A stretch of 7,144 nt of DNA from Micromonosporaceae bacterium (GCA_019690055.1 JADGGF010000222.1:1-7144); one strand, 5' to 3'; shown: positions 1 through 5,384, counted from the first letter of the stretch. Numbers and translations: made by a program. Notes: a model not told the origin generated them from the sequence alone.

Positions 1-1745
1 GGCCGGTCGCCCTTGGGCGGCATGTCGGCCCCGCCCACGAGCAGCGCCGCCCGCCCGGCATCCTGGGCCTTCAACAGCTCGATCGCCGCCTGGGCACTGT
101 CCACATCGGACACAGCCACCGCGTCGGCCAACGTCCCCAGGGCCGCGGCCAACGCCGCCTCGTACCCGGGCTCGACGGACAACAGCGCCGCGACGCTGCC
201 CAGCAGGCCCTTGACCCGGCCCGCGTTGGCGAGCAGGGCCCCGGCGCCGTCCTTGCGCTGCAGCCCGAGCGCGAGGGCGTCCTCCCGGGCCTTCCAGTGC
301 GCGACCTCCCGCTCGGCCGCGCGCTCGAAGTCGGTCAGCTCCTTGAGCCGCGCCGCGACGGCCTGCTCGGCCGCGACCGCGTGCTCGTGCCGCCGGATCA
401 ACTCGTCGATCCCTCGATCGGCCTCGTTCGCCCCAGCGGCGGCGATCTCGTACTGCTCCTGCGCGGCGGCCGCGCGGGCCTGCGCCTCCTCGAGCGCGGC
501 GTCCAGTCGGGCGATCTCCTCGGCCGCGGCAGTCGACCGGGTGCGCATCGCGTTCACCTGGCCCACCAGTCGCGCCAGGCCCTCCCGCCGATCCGCGATG
601 GCCCGAACGGCAGCCACGAGCGCCTGCTCGGCCTCGGCGAGGCGTCGCTCCATTTGCATGCGACCCTCGACCGCCTCATTGAGGCGGGCCTGCTGCTCGG
701 CCAGCTCGGCCCTCAGCTCGAACTCCTGCTCGCGCAGCGCCTCGGCCTCGGCGAGCAGCTCCTCCGGATCACGGCCCGGCCGCACCTCCGGCTCCTCGGC
801 GGTGAGGTTGCGCCAGCGCTGCAGAGCGAGCTGGTGCGTGGCCCGGAGGCGTTCCTGCACAGTGGACAGTTGCAGCACCGTCTCCTGCGCGCGAGCCAGC
901 TCGGGCGCGTCCTCGGCGAGCGCGGCCTCCAGAGCAGCCAGACGCGCTTCGATTTCTTGATGCTGGGCCTCGACCTCGGCGCGCCGCTGGCGCAGCGCGT
1001 TCTCGTCGGCGATGTCCTTCTCCAGCGCGGTCCGGACCGTGAACAAATCGTCGGCCAGCAGCCGGAGCCGGGCGTCCCGAAGATCGGCCTGGATGGTCGC
1101 GGCCCGACGGGCGACCTCCGCCTGCTTGCCGAGCGGCTTGAGCTGGCGGCGCAACTCCGCCGTCAGGTCGGAGAGGCGGTTGAGGTTGGCCTGCATCGAC
1201 TCCAGCTTGCGCAGCGCCTTCTCCTTGCGCTTGCGGTGCTTGAGCACACCCGCCGCCTCCTCGATGAAGGCGCGGCGGTCCTCGGGCTTGGCGTGCAGCA
1301 CCGAGTCGAGCTGGCCCTGGCCGACGATCACGTGCATCTCGCGGCCGATGCCGGAGTCGGAGAGAAGCTCCTGAATATCGAGCAGACGGCACGAGTCGCC
1401 GTTGATCTCGTACTCGCTCTCACCCGAGCGGTACATGCGCCGGGTGATCGAGACCTCGGTGTACTCGATCGGCAGAGCGCCGTCGCTGTTGTCGATCGTG
1501 AGGGTCACCTCGGCCCGGCCCAACGGCGCCCGCCCCGCGGTGCCGGCGAAGATGACGTCCTCCATCTTGCCGCCGCGCAGCGCCTTGGCCCCCTGCTCGC
1601 CCAGCACCCACGCGATGGCATCCACCACATTGGACTTACCCGAGCCGTTGGGACCCACGACGCACGTGATCCCCGGCTCGAACCGGAGCGTGGTCGTGGA
1701 CGCGAAGGACTTGAAGCCCTTCACCGTCAGGGTCTTGAGGTGCAC
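1..1745 (-). CDS. smc: Chromosome segregation ATPase SMC, N-terminal part (cut by left edge)
   Basis: SMC is the ATPase core of the bacterial condensin, which with ScpA and ScpB compacts and individualises the chromosome. About 581 residues are present, starting at a GTG (1743-1745) and running off the left edge without a stop. Residues 31-38 are a Walker A loop, GPNGSGKS. The signature GQGQ near residues 142-145 is the Q-loop, and EEAAGVLKHRKRK follows. Residues from about 190 to 505 are rich in Glu, Arg, Ala and Leu and read as the first long coiled-coil arm. From about residue 510 the sequence GLLGSVAALLSVEPGYEAAL marks the start of the hinge. The second arm, the C motif and Walker B must lie outside the window. 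The start is supported by the family-typical N-terminus (VHLKTLTVKGFKSFAS) and a GGAG four bases upstream. It follows a terminator and a 367-bp gap, so it probably has its own promoter. Identification is near certain. Confidence 0.97.
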   Translation of the reverse strand, partial: MHLKTLTVKGFKSFASTTTLRFEPGITCVVGPNGSGKSNVVDAIAWVLGEQGAKALRGGKMEDVIFAGTAGRAPLGRAEVTLTIDNSDGALPIEYTEVSITRRMYRSGESEYEINGDSCRLLDIQELLSDSGIGREMHVIVGQGQLDSVLHAKPEDRRAFIEEAAGVLKHRKRKEKALRKLESMQANLNRLSDLTAELRRQLKPLGKQAEVARRAATIQADLRDARLRLLADDLFTVRTALEKDIADENALRQRRAEVEAQHQEIEARLAALEAALAEDAPELARAQETVLQLSTVQERLRATHQLALQRWRNLTAEEPEVRPGRDPEELLAEAEALREQEFELRAELAEQQARLNEAVEGRMQMERRLAEAEQALVAAVRAIADRREGLARLVGQVNAMRTRSTAAAEEIARLDAALEEAQARAAAAQEQYEIAAAGANEADRGIDELIRRHEHAVAAEQAVAARLKELTDFERAAEREVAHWKAREDALALGLQRKDGAGALLANAGRVKGLLGSVAALLSVEPGYEAALAAALGTLADAVAVSDVDSAQAAIELLKAQDAGRAALLVGGADMPPKGDR

Positions 1746-1767
1746 GGCTCTCCGCGATGTCGCTCGG

Positions 1768-1809
1768 GCCGCCGAGGCGGCGCTGGAGGCTGGTCGGGTG
1801 GGCCGACCA
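1768..1809 (-). promoter_or_regulatory. Two hairpins in the smc leader
   Basis: Seen in sequence: a perfect 7-bp inverted repeat (TGGTCGG 1791-1797, CCGACCA 1803-1809, 5-base loop) and a perfect GCCGCC/GGCGGC repeat (1768-1773, 1776-1781). On the transcribed strand the second folds as a 5-bp stem closed by a CUCG loop, which fits the stable YNMG tetraloop class. The second hairpin ends about 14 bases upstream of the GGAG ribosome site of smc. Inference: they may shield or stabilise the smc mRNA 5' end. Short GC-rich inverted repeats do occur by chance at this base composition. Confidence 0.4.
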
Positions 1810-1836
1810 CGGCTGGGGCTCTACCCCGCCTTGGGC

Positions 1837-1869
1837 AGGCTAACCCCCGCCAACCCAGTTTCCTGGCAA
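1837..1869 (-). promoter_or_regulatory. Weak candidate promoter for smc
   Basis: On the minus strand TAGCCT (1837-1842) fits the actinobacterial -10 pattern TAnnnT. TTGCCA (1864-1869) matches five of six bases of the -35 consensus. The 21-base spacer is longer than the usual 17-18, so either the -35 is not used or the true promoter is elsewhere in 1746-2035. A promoter is expected somewhere here because a strong terminator lies immediately upstream. Confidence 0.25.
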
Positions 1870-1893
1870 CGACGCGCACCGGCCACAATCCCG

Positions 1894-2037
1894 GGCTCGA
1901 AAAGACCACAGCCTCAGGCCCCCGAAGAGATCACGGCCTCGGGCCGCGAACAGATCTCAGTCTCAGGACCCACAAGGATCGCACCGCAGGACCGGCAACG
2001 ACCACAACCGCAGGACCCGGCAAGACTGCGGCTCAGA
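1894..2037. repeat. Degenerate tandem array, six units of ~24 bp, upstream of smc
   Basis: The hexamer C(T/G)C(A/G)G(G/A) starts at 1913, 1938, 1962, 1985, 2009 and 2032, i.e. at steps of 25, 24, 23, 24 and 23 bases. The units are 1894-1918, 1919-1943, 1944-1967, 1968-1990, 1991-2014 and 2015-2037: 144 bp in all, mean 24.0. Each unit also keeps an A-rich core (CGAAAAGACC, CGAAGAGATC, CGAACAGATC, CACAAGGATC, GCAACGACC, GCAAGACTG) before a CACA/CTCA-like stretch and the hexamer. The array sits between the terminator of the upstream small gene and the smc promoter region, and its last unit overlaps that terminator's T-tract. There are no spacers, so it is not a CRISPR. It could be a decayed minisatellite or a row of protein-binding sites. 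The sequence alone does not decide. Confidence 0.7.
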
Positions 2038-2068
2038 AAAGAGATGCGCGCCGACGGCGTCGGCGCGC
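2036..2068 (-). terminator. Intrinsic terminator of the leucine-zipper gene
   Basis: A perfect 10-bp inverted repeat (GCGCGCCGAC 2046-2055, GTCGGCGCGC 2059-2068) with a 3-base loop is followed on the minus strand by ATCTCTTTTCT. This is a hairpin plus T-rich tail. It starts about 45 bases after the stop codon at 2113. It is the clearest terminator in the window and separates the small gene from smc. Confidence 0.85.
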
Positions 2069-2112
2069 GGTGCGGTTGATGCGTATCGGGTTGTCGGATC
2101 GACCTCAGCGAT

Positions 2113-2307
2113 CTAGGCGAGCGCGGGCTCCGCGATGTGGAGCAGATCCTCCGTGCGGGCAACGTCGGCGGCAAGCCGGTCGTTCTCCGCGCGAAGCCGC
2201 ATGACCTCGACCTCAAGGTCCCGAACCCGCGCACGCAGGCGGGTGACCTCGTCGAGCAGGCGCTTGTCGGGCGCGCTGCCCACGTGGCCATAGAGGGCCT
2301 TCGCCAT
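2113..2307 (-). CDS. Small leucine-zipper protein of unknown function (64 aa)
   Basis: No function is known to me. I recall similar short actinobacterial proteins beginning MAKAL-GHVG and ending PALA, but cannot verify this here. The protein has a short N-terminal cap (MAKALYGHVG), a helix from about residue 14 to 50, and a C-terminal tail ending in AEPALA. The helix is a textbook leucine zipper. Leu occupies every d position at 17, 24, 31, 38 and 45; the a positions are Val21, Val28, Val35, Asn42 and Val49. The rest is mostly Arg, Glu, Asp and Ala. Valine/asparagine at a with leucine at d is the pattern of GCN4-like parallel dimers. There is no signal peptide, membrane segment or evident DNA-binding basic region. 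The start is fixed by AAGGAG five bases upstream. The gene has its own candidate promoter, long leader and strong terminator, and lies between mutM and smc, where I recall an acylphosphatase gene in some relatives. It is very likely a real gene. Confidence 0.88.
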   Translation of the reverse strand: MAKALYGHVGSAPDKRLLDEVTRLRARVRDLEVEVMRLRAENDRLAADVARTEDLLHIAEPALA

Positions 2308-2312
2308 ATCAT

Positions 2313-2318
2313 CTCCTT
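2313..2318 (-). promoter_or_regulatory. Strong ribosome binding site of the leucine-zipper gene
   Basis: AAGGAG on the minus strand, five bases before the ATG at 2307. It is the best Shine-Dalgarno match in the window and fixes the start. An overlapping ATG three bases upstream (2310-2312) is in another frame and is not favoured. Confidence 0.8.
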
Positions 2319-2468
2319 GTCAGCGCCGCCGGTGCTTCCCGGTCAACGCGCGCCATTGCCGATGCCCACCGAGGTGGGAATGCAGGTAGACATCCCACGA
2401 GGCTGCTAACGAACACAGCCTCGGACACCTCGTCCCGCATGCGGACACGGCAGGACGCGACTGGCGAC
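2319..2468 (-). promoter_or_regulatory. Structured 5' leader of the leucine-zipper gene
   Basis: From the inferred transcription start near 2468 to the gene is about 160 bases with no recognisable gene. In transcription order it holds a 10-bp palindrome CCGCATGCGG (2435-2444), then a perfect 8-bp stem (CGAGGCTG 2398-2405 with CAGCCTCG 2416-2423, 10-base loop), then a segment that can fold in two exclusive ways. The block 2374-2378 can pair with 2394-2398, extended to 2374-2382 with 2391-2398 with one bulged base, or with 2365-2369 to form a 5-bp stem with a CUCG tetraloop. Inference: an attenuator-like or riboswitch-like leader, or an operator at the palindrome. No known riboswitch class was recognised. 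Confidence 0.4.
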
Positions 2469-2474
2469 ACCCCT

Positions 2475-2503
2475 ATAGTCGCGCCGCGGCTGGTGACAGT
2501 CAA
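2475..2503 (-). promoter_or_regulatory. Candidate sigma-A-type promoter of the leucine-zipper gene
   Basis: On the minus strand TTGACT (2498-2503) matches five of six bases of the -35 consensus. It is followed after exactly 17 bases by GACTAT (2475-2480), which keeps the conserved A at position 2 and T at position 6 of TAnnnT. The predicted start is near 2468. It lies after the hairpins that close the mutM transcript and upstream of the small gene, which is where a promoter would be expected. Confidence 0.55.
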
Positions 2504-2573
2504 GCCGAGCACCGTCGCATACACCCCAGCCCGACCAACCCGACCCACTTGCCCCGTTTGGCACCCCCAGGTA

Positions 2574-2611
2574 TCCCCCGATAGGGGACATCTCCGGCGG
2601 GCCTCGGAGAT
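2574..2611 (-). terminator. Tandem hairpins after mutM, likely terminator
   Basis: Eleven bases after the mutM stop there is a perfect 7-bp inverted repeat (ATCTCCG 2590-2596, CGGAGAT 2605-2611, 8-base loop). One base later comes a second, TCCCC/GGGGA (2574-2578, 2584-2588, 5-base loop). Neither is followed by a T-tract, which is common for actinobacterial terminators. The position at the end of the cluster and before a new promoter supports the call. Confidence 0.6.
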
Positions 2612-2621
2612 ACGCCGCGAA

Positions 2622-3518
2622 TCACCCCGCTGCCCGCTGACGCGGCCGCGACTGACCGGGCAGGCGCGGACCCGGCCGGCGGGGCGGTGGCTGGCATCGG
2701 GGGCAGAAGTACGACGACCGGTTCAGGAACGGCTCCCGCCGGACCGCGGTACCGCAGCGCCGACAGGGCTGGCCCTCCCGGCCGTAGACCGCAAGAGCCC
2801 GGTCGAAGTAGCCGCTCTCCCCGTTCACGTTCACGTACAGGGCATCAAAGCTCGTACCACCCTGGGCGAGCGCCTCGGTCATCACCTCGGTGACGTGGCC
2901 GAGCAAGCGGTGGGCGACCGGCCGGGACAGGCTCGCCGCGAGGCGGTCGCCGTGCAGCCGCGCCCGCCACAGCGACTCATCGGCGTAGATGTTGCCCACC
3001 CCGCCGATGAGCGTCTGGTCGAGCAGGGCCCGCTTCACGCCGGTCCGCCGCCGGCGCAGCGCGGCGACGACCTCGTCCGGGTCGAACAAGGGATCAAACG
3101 GGTCCCGGGCGATGTGCGCGATCTCCCGTGGCAGCTCCGCGCCCCCGCGGGACACCAGCATCCCGCCGAACGTGCGCTGGTCGACGAAACGCAGGTCCGG
3201 CCCTCCGTCGGCGAAGGTGAACCGCACCCGCAGGTGGGGTCCGGCGGCGGCCGTGGGCGGCTGCACCAGCATCTGCCCCGACATACCCAGATGCCCGAGC
3301 ACGGCGTCGCCGGAGTCGAGCGCCAGCCACAGGTACTTGCCCCGGCGGCGCACCTCGGTGACCGTACGACCGGCCACGGCCGCGACGAAGTCGGCCGCGC
3401 CGGCCACGTGCCGCCGTACCGCGCGCGGGTGCAGCACGTCGGCCGCCTGGATCTGCCGACCGGCCACGTGGCGCGCGAGCCCCAGCCGTACGGTCTCGAC
3501 CTCCGGCAGCTCGGGCAT
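2622..3518 (-). CDS. mutM: Formamidopyrimidine-DNA glycosylase MutM/Fpg
   Basis: A bifunctional base-excision-repair enzyme that removes 8-oxoguanine and formamidopyrimidines and cleaves the abasic strand by beta/delta elimination. The 298-residue protein begins MPELPEVETVR. Pro2 is the catalytic nucleophile and Glu3 and Glu6 are the expected acidic partners. Lys61 in RRRGKYL is the conserved H2TH-family lysine. HLGMSGQ (76-82) holds the intercalating Met79, and Arg115/Phe117 in DQRTFGG complete the wedge. The helix-two-turn-helix region includes LLDQTLIGGVGNIYADE. A C-terminal zinc finger has Cys252, Cys255, Cys272 and Cys275 in the C-x2-C-x16-C-x2-C pattern, with Arg267 in the strand that grips the lesion. 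An extra basic, proline-rich tail follows (277-298). The start overlaps the rnc stop by one base (TGATG), so translation is probably coupled. All key residues are present. Confidence 0.97.
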   Translation of the reverse strand: MPELPEVETVRLGLARHVAGRQIQAADVLHPRAVRRHVAGAADFVAAVAGRTVTEVRRRGKYLWLALDSGDAVLGHLGMSGQMLVQPPTAAAGPHLRVRFTFADGGPDLRFVDQRTFGGMLVSRGGAELPREIAHIARDPFDPLFDPDEVVAALRRRRTGVKRALLDQTLIGGVGNIYADESLWRARLHGDRLAASLSRPVAHRLLGHVTEVMTEALAQGGTSFDALYVNVNGESGYFDRALAVYGREGQPCRRCGTAVRREPFLNRSSYFCPRCQPPPRRPGPRLPGQSRPRQRAAG

Positions 3519-4360
3519 CAGGCGCCGACGCCGTCGTTGGTGGGACGACCCGCCCGGGCGCCACCCGGCTCGGGGCCATCCGGGGCGGAGGCGCTGGCGG
3601 CCTCGGTCCCGGCGAGGTCCTCCTCGGTCGCGGGCTCGTCGGAACCGTCCTGCTCGGATTCCTTGTCCGCGGTCAGCGCGAGGAAGGCGGCCTGCGCGGC
3701 GCGCTGCTCCGCCTCCTTCTTCGTCCGACCCTGCACCCCGCCGTGGCGGACGCCGGCGACCACCGCCCACGCCGTGAACGTCTTGGCGTGGTCCGGACCG
3801 GTCTGCTCGATGTCGTACTCCGGCACGCCCAACCCCAGCGTGGCGGTCAGCTCCTGCAGGCTCGTCTTCCAGTCCAGCCCGGCCCCCAGCCGGGCGGCGC
3901 GGGCCATGACCGGATCGAAGAGGTGGTGCACCACCTCGGACGCGGTCTTGAGGCCGTACTCGAGGTAGATCGCTCCGATGAGCGCCTCGAGCGTGTCGGC
4001 CAGGATGCTCTCCTTGTCGCGCCCGCCGGTGGTCTCCTCACCGCGGCCGAGCAGCAGGTACGGCCCGAGGCCGTGCGGCCCGAGCTCGCGGGCCACGTCG
4101 GCCAGGGCGCGCGAGTTCACCACGCTCGCCCGCAGCTTCGCCAGCCGGCCCTCGGGCAGCCCCGGGTGCTGGTGGTAGAGCGCGGTGGTGACGACCAGAC
4201 CCAGGACAGAGTCGCCGAGAAACTCCAGCCGCTCGTTCGTCGGCAGCCCGCCGTTCTCGTAGGCGTACGAACGGTGGGTGAGCGCCTGCTCCAACCGCTG
4301 CGGATCCAGGGTCACGCCGAGCGCGGCCTCCAGATCCGACACGGGCGGCCGGTTGTTCAT
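3518..4360 (-). CDS. rnc: Ribonuclease III with acidic C-terminal tail
   Basis: RNase III cleaves double-stranded RNA, releases 16S and 23S precursors from the rRNA transcript and processes some mRNAs. The protein is 280 residues. The nuclease domain (about 10-145) carries the signature NERLEFLGDSVL (42-53) with Glu46 and Asp50, and the second metal-binding pair Asp122 and Glu125 in DTLEALIGAIYLE. A double-stranded RNA-binding domain spans about 164-229 (WKTSLQELTA to TKKEAEQRAAQAAFLAL). Residues 230-280 form an acidic, low-complexity tail rich in Glu, Asp, Ala and Gly. It is absent from the 226-residue E. coli enzyme but tails of some length are usual in Actinobacteria. The ATG at 4360 was chosen because the family-typical sequence begins there. 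Its ribosome site is weak (GGGG, seven bases upstream), so coupling to rpmF, 41 bp upstream, may matter. Confidence 0.96.
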   Translation of the reverse strand: MNNRPPVSDLEAALGVTLDPQRLEQALTHRSYAYENGGLPTNERLEFLGDSVLGLVVTTALYHQHPGLPEGRLAKLRASVVNSRALADVARELGPHGLGPYLLLGRGEETTGGRDKESILADTLEALIGAIYLEYGLKTASEVVHHLFDPVMARAARLGAGLDWKTSLQELTATLGLGVPEYDIEQTGPDHAKTFTAWAVVAGVRHGGVQGRTKKEAEQRAAQAAFLALTADKESEQDGSDEPATEEDLAGTEAASASAPDGPEPGGARAGRPTNDGVGA

Positions 4361-4385
4361 GGCCGTACCCCGGTCGATCTCGACA

Positions 4386-4400
4386 TGCGGGAACCCCGCA
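4386..4400 (-). promoter_or_regulatory. Short hairpin between rpmF and rnc
   Basis: A perfect 6-bp inverted repeat, TGCGGG (4386-4391) and CCCGCA (4395-4400), with a 3-base loop, starts one base after the rpmF stop codon. There is no T-tract. It could be a partial terminator or a 3'-end stabiliser that keeps L32 expression above RNase III. It is too short to be a typical RNase III substrate. The role is inference. Confidence 0.4.
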
Positions 4401-4401
4401 G

Positions 4402-4575
4402 TCAGACCTCGACGACCTGGCGACCCTTGTACGTCCCGCACACCGTGCAGACGGCGTGGGGCAACTTCGGTGAGCGGCACTGCGGGCACGCCACGGTGGC
4501 GACCGGCGTCGCCTTCCACTGGGCCCGGCGGGACCGGGTGTTGCTGCGCGAGACTCTGCGCTTGGGTACGGCCAC
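4402..4575 (-). CDS. rpmF: 50S ribosomal protein L32 (zinc-ribbon form)
   Basis: A small protein of the large ribosomal subunit. The 57-residue product starts at a GTG (4573-4575) with AAGGAG nine bases upstream. It begins MAVPKRRVSRSNTRSRRAQW, the standard basic L32 N-terminus. A complete zinc ribbon follows, with Cys30-x2-Cys33-x9-Cys43-x2-Cys46 (CPQC and CTVC), and the protein ends GRQVVEV. With all four cysteines this is the zinc-binding (C+) type, as opposed to the zinc-free paralogue that some actinobacteria express under zinc limitation. It sits 42 bp after the DUF177 gene, a widespread pairing, and 41 bp before rnc. The pairing suggests co-expression of L32 with factors for large-subunit rRNA maturation. 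Confidence 0.97.
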   Translation of the reverse strand: MAVPKRRVSRSNTRSRRAQWKATPVATVACPQCRSPKLPHAVCTVCGTYKGRQVVEV

Positions 4576-4617
4576 GGTGCTGCTCTCCTTGCTGACGAGG
4601 GGGCTAATCGGCTGTGG

Positions 4618-5190
4618 TCAGGACTGCTTGAACTGGCCCCCGTTGAGCTGGCTCAGGGCGGCCCAACGAGGGTCGATCTGGGTGTGGCTGTGGTCGGGCG
4701 GCAACTCGTCGCGCGGCACCCCGCAGTCGGGGCACAACCCGGGGCAATCCTCCCGGCACCGTGGGTGCAACGGCAGCGCCAGCACCACGGCGTCACGCAA
4801 CTCGGGCTCCAGGTCGATGAGATCCCCCTGCATCCGCCCGACCTCGTCGTCGTCGGTCGTCGCGTCGGTGGTGCTGTGCTCGTACGCGTACAGCTGCTGG
4901 AACTCGACGTCGATCGTGTCGGCGATCTCCCGCAGACACCGACCGCACTCGCCCCGCAGGGCCGCCTGCGCCCGAGCGGAGACCAGCACCCCCTCCGAGA
5001 CCGACTCCATCCGAACGGTCAGCGACACCGGCTCACCTTCGGCGACCCCGATCAGCTCCAGTCCGAGGCTCGCCGGAGCCGGCACCACCCGTTGCAGGGT
5101 ACGCATCGCACCCGGGGAACGCGGCAGGTCCTTGGTGTCGAGGACGAGCGGCGCCCGGGGATCCAGGTGCGTGGGCTGGTGATCGCGCAT
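4618..5190 (-). CDS. DUF177/YceD family protein
   Basis: The YceD/DUF177 family is linked to accumulation of 23S rRNA in bacteria and plastids and is usually encoded next to rpmF, as here. The exact biochemical role is unsettled. The product is 190 residues. A conserved N-terminal strand region (DPRAPLVLDTKDLPRSPGAM) is followed by ESVSEGVLVSA, a Cys82-x2-Cys85 pair in GECGRCLRE, and the acidic segment TTDATTDDDEVG. Next come DLIDLEPELRDAVVLALPL and a C-terminal cysteine cluster at 145, 149, 153 and 156 (CREDCPGLCPDCG), before the family-typical IDPRWAALSQL. The six cysteines suggest metal binding, which is inference. The ATG at 5190 is fixed by GGAGG seven bases upstream. The frame stays open far upstream through the repeat region, but that extension overlaps sepIVA and is not expected to be translated. 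Confidence 0.93.
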   Translation of the reverse strand: MRDHQPTHLDPRAPLVLDTKDLPRSPGAMRTLQRVVPAPASLGLELIGVAEGEPVSLTVRMESVSEGVLVSARAQAALRGECGRCLREIADTIDVEFQQLYAYEHSTTDATTDDDEVGRMQGDLIDLEPELRDAVVLALPLHPRCREDCPGLCPDCGVPRDELPPDHSHTQIDPRWAALSQLNGGQFKQS

Positions 5191-5197
5191 GGGTGAG

Positions 5198-5202
5198 CCT
5201 CC
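5198..5202 (-). promoter_or_regulatory. Ribosome binding site fixing the DUF177 start
   Basis: GGAGG on the minus strand, seven bases before the ATG at 5190. It decides the start in a frame that remains open for about 96 further codons upstream. Confidence 0.8.
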
Positions 5203-5239
5203 GGCCACGTCGGGCCGAAAAGCCAGCTTACCGTAATGG

Positions 5240-5384
5240 TGGCCCTCGCTTCGCTCGGGCGGGCCTCGGGCGCTTGGTGCGTGGCCTTCCCGCGTCGCTC
5301 GCTCGTTCCTCGCTCGCTCCTTGGTCCAGGCCACGCGGCCGGAATGCTGGCCCTCGCTGGGCTCTGCTCGGGCGGGCCTCGGGC
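5240..5384. repeat. REP-like element: two direct-repeat copies flanking an inverted repeat
   Basis: The 208-bp gap between sepIVA and the DUF177 gene holds no gene but is highly structured. Copy A (5240-5271) and copy B (5348-5384) share TGGCCCTCGCT and then a perfect 19-bp block, GCTCGGGCGGGCCTCGGGC (5253-5271 and 5366-5384), separated by 2 and 7 bases. Between the copies lies a perfect 9-bp inverted repeat, GCGTGGCCT (5279-5287) and AGGCCACGC (5328-5336). Its 40-base loop is made largely of GCTCGCTCG-type tandem repeats (about 5295-5319). On the transcribed strand copy A contains CCCGAGCGAAGCGAGGG, which can fold around the very stable GCGAAGC mini-hairpin. The look is that of a repetitive extragenic element, but a single locus cannot show copy number. 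A weak -10-like TAAGCT lies between copy A and the DUF177 ribosome site, with no convincing -35. Confidence 0.65.

Noticed and set aside
1894..2037. CRISPR array
   Set aside because: The units are head-to-tail with no unique spacers and the repeats are too diverged.
1746..2112. Acylphosphatase or other gene between the zipper gene and smc
   Set aside because: I looked for the acylphosphatase gene recalled from some actinobacteria at this site. No frame there shows family motifs or a ribosome site; the region is repeat, terminator and leader.
297..2204. A 635-codon open frame on the plus strand opposite smc
   Set aside because: The minus strand encodes unmistakable SMC here. High-GC codon bias keeps antisense frames open. 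The product is low-complexity and runs through the repeat array and terminator.
3519..3770. Upstream start for mutM at 3770
   Set aside because: MutM needs Pro at position 2 as nucleophile, which fixes the start at 3518. The extension is rnc in another frame.
4361..4519. Upstream start for rnc at 4519
   Set aside because: The extra residues are the rpmF gene read in another frame. RNase III homology begins at 4360.
2439..5182. Long plus-strand open frames (2439-3968 and 3743-5182)
   Set aside because: They lie antisense to mutM, rnc, rpmF and the DUF177 gene, all identified by motifs. They have no recognisable domains.
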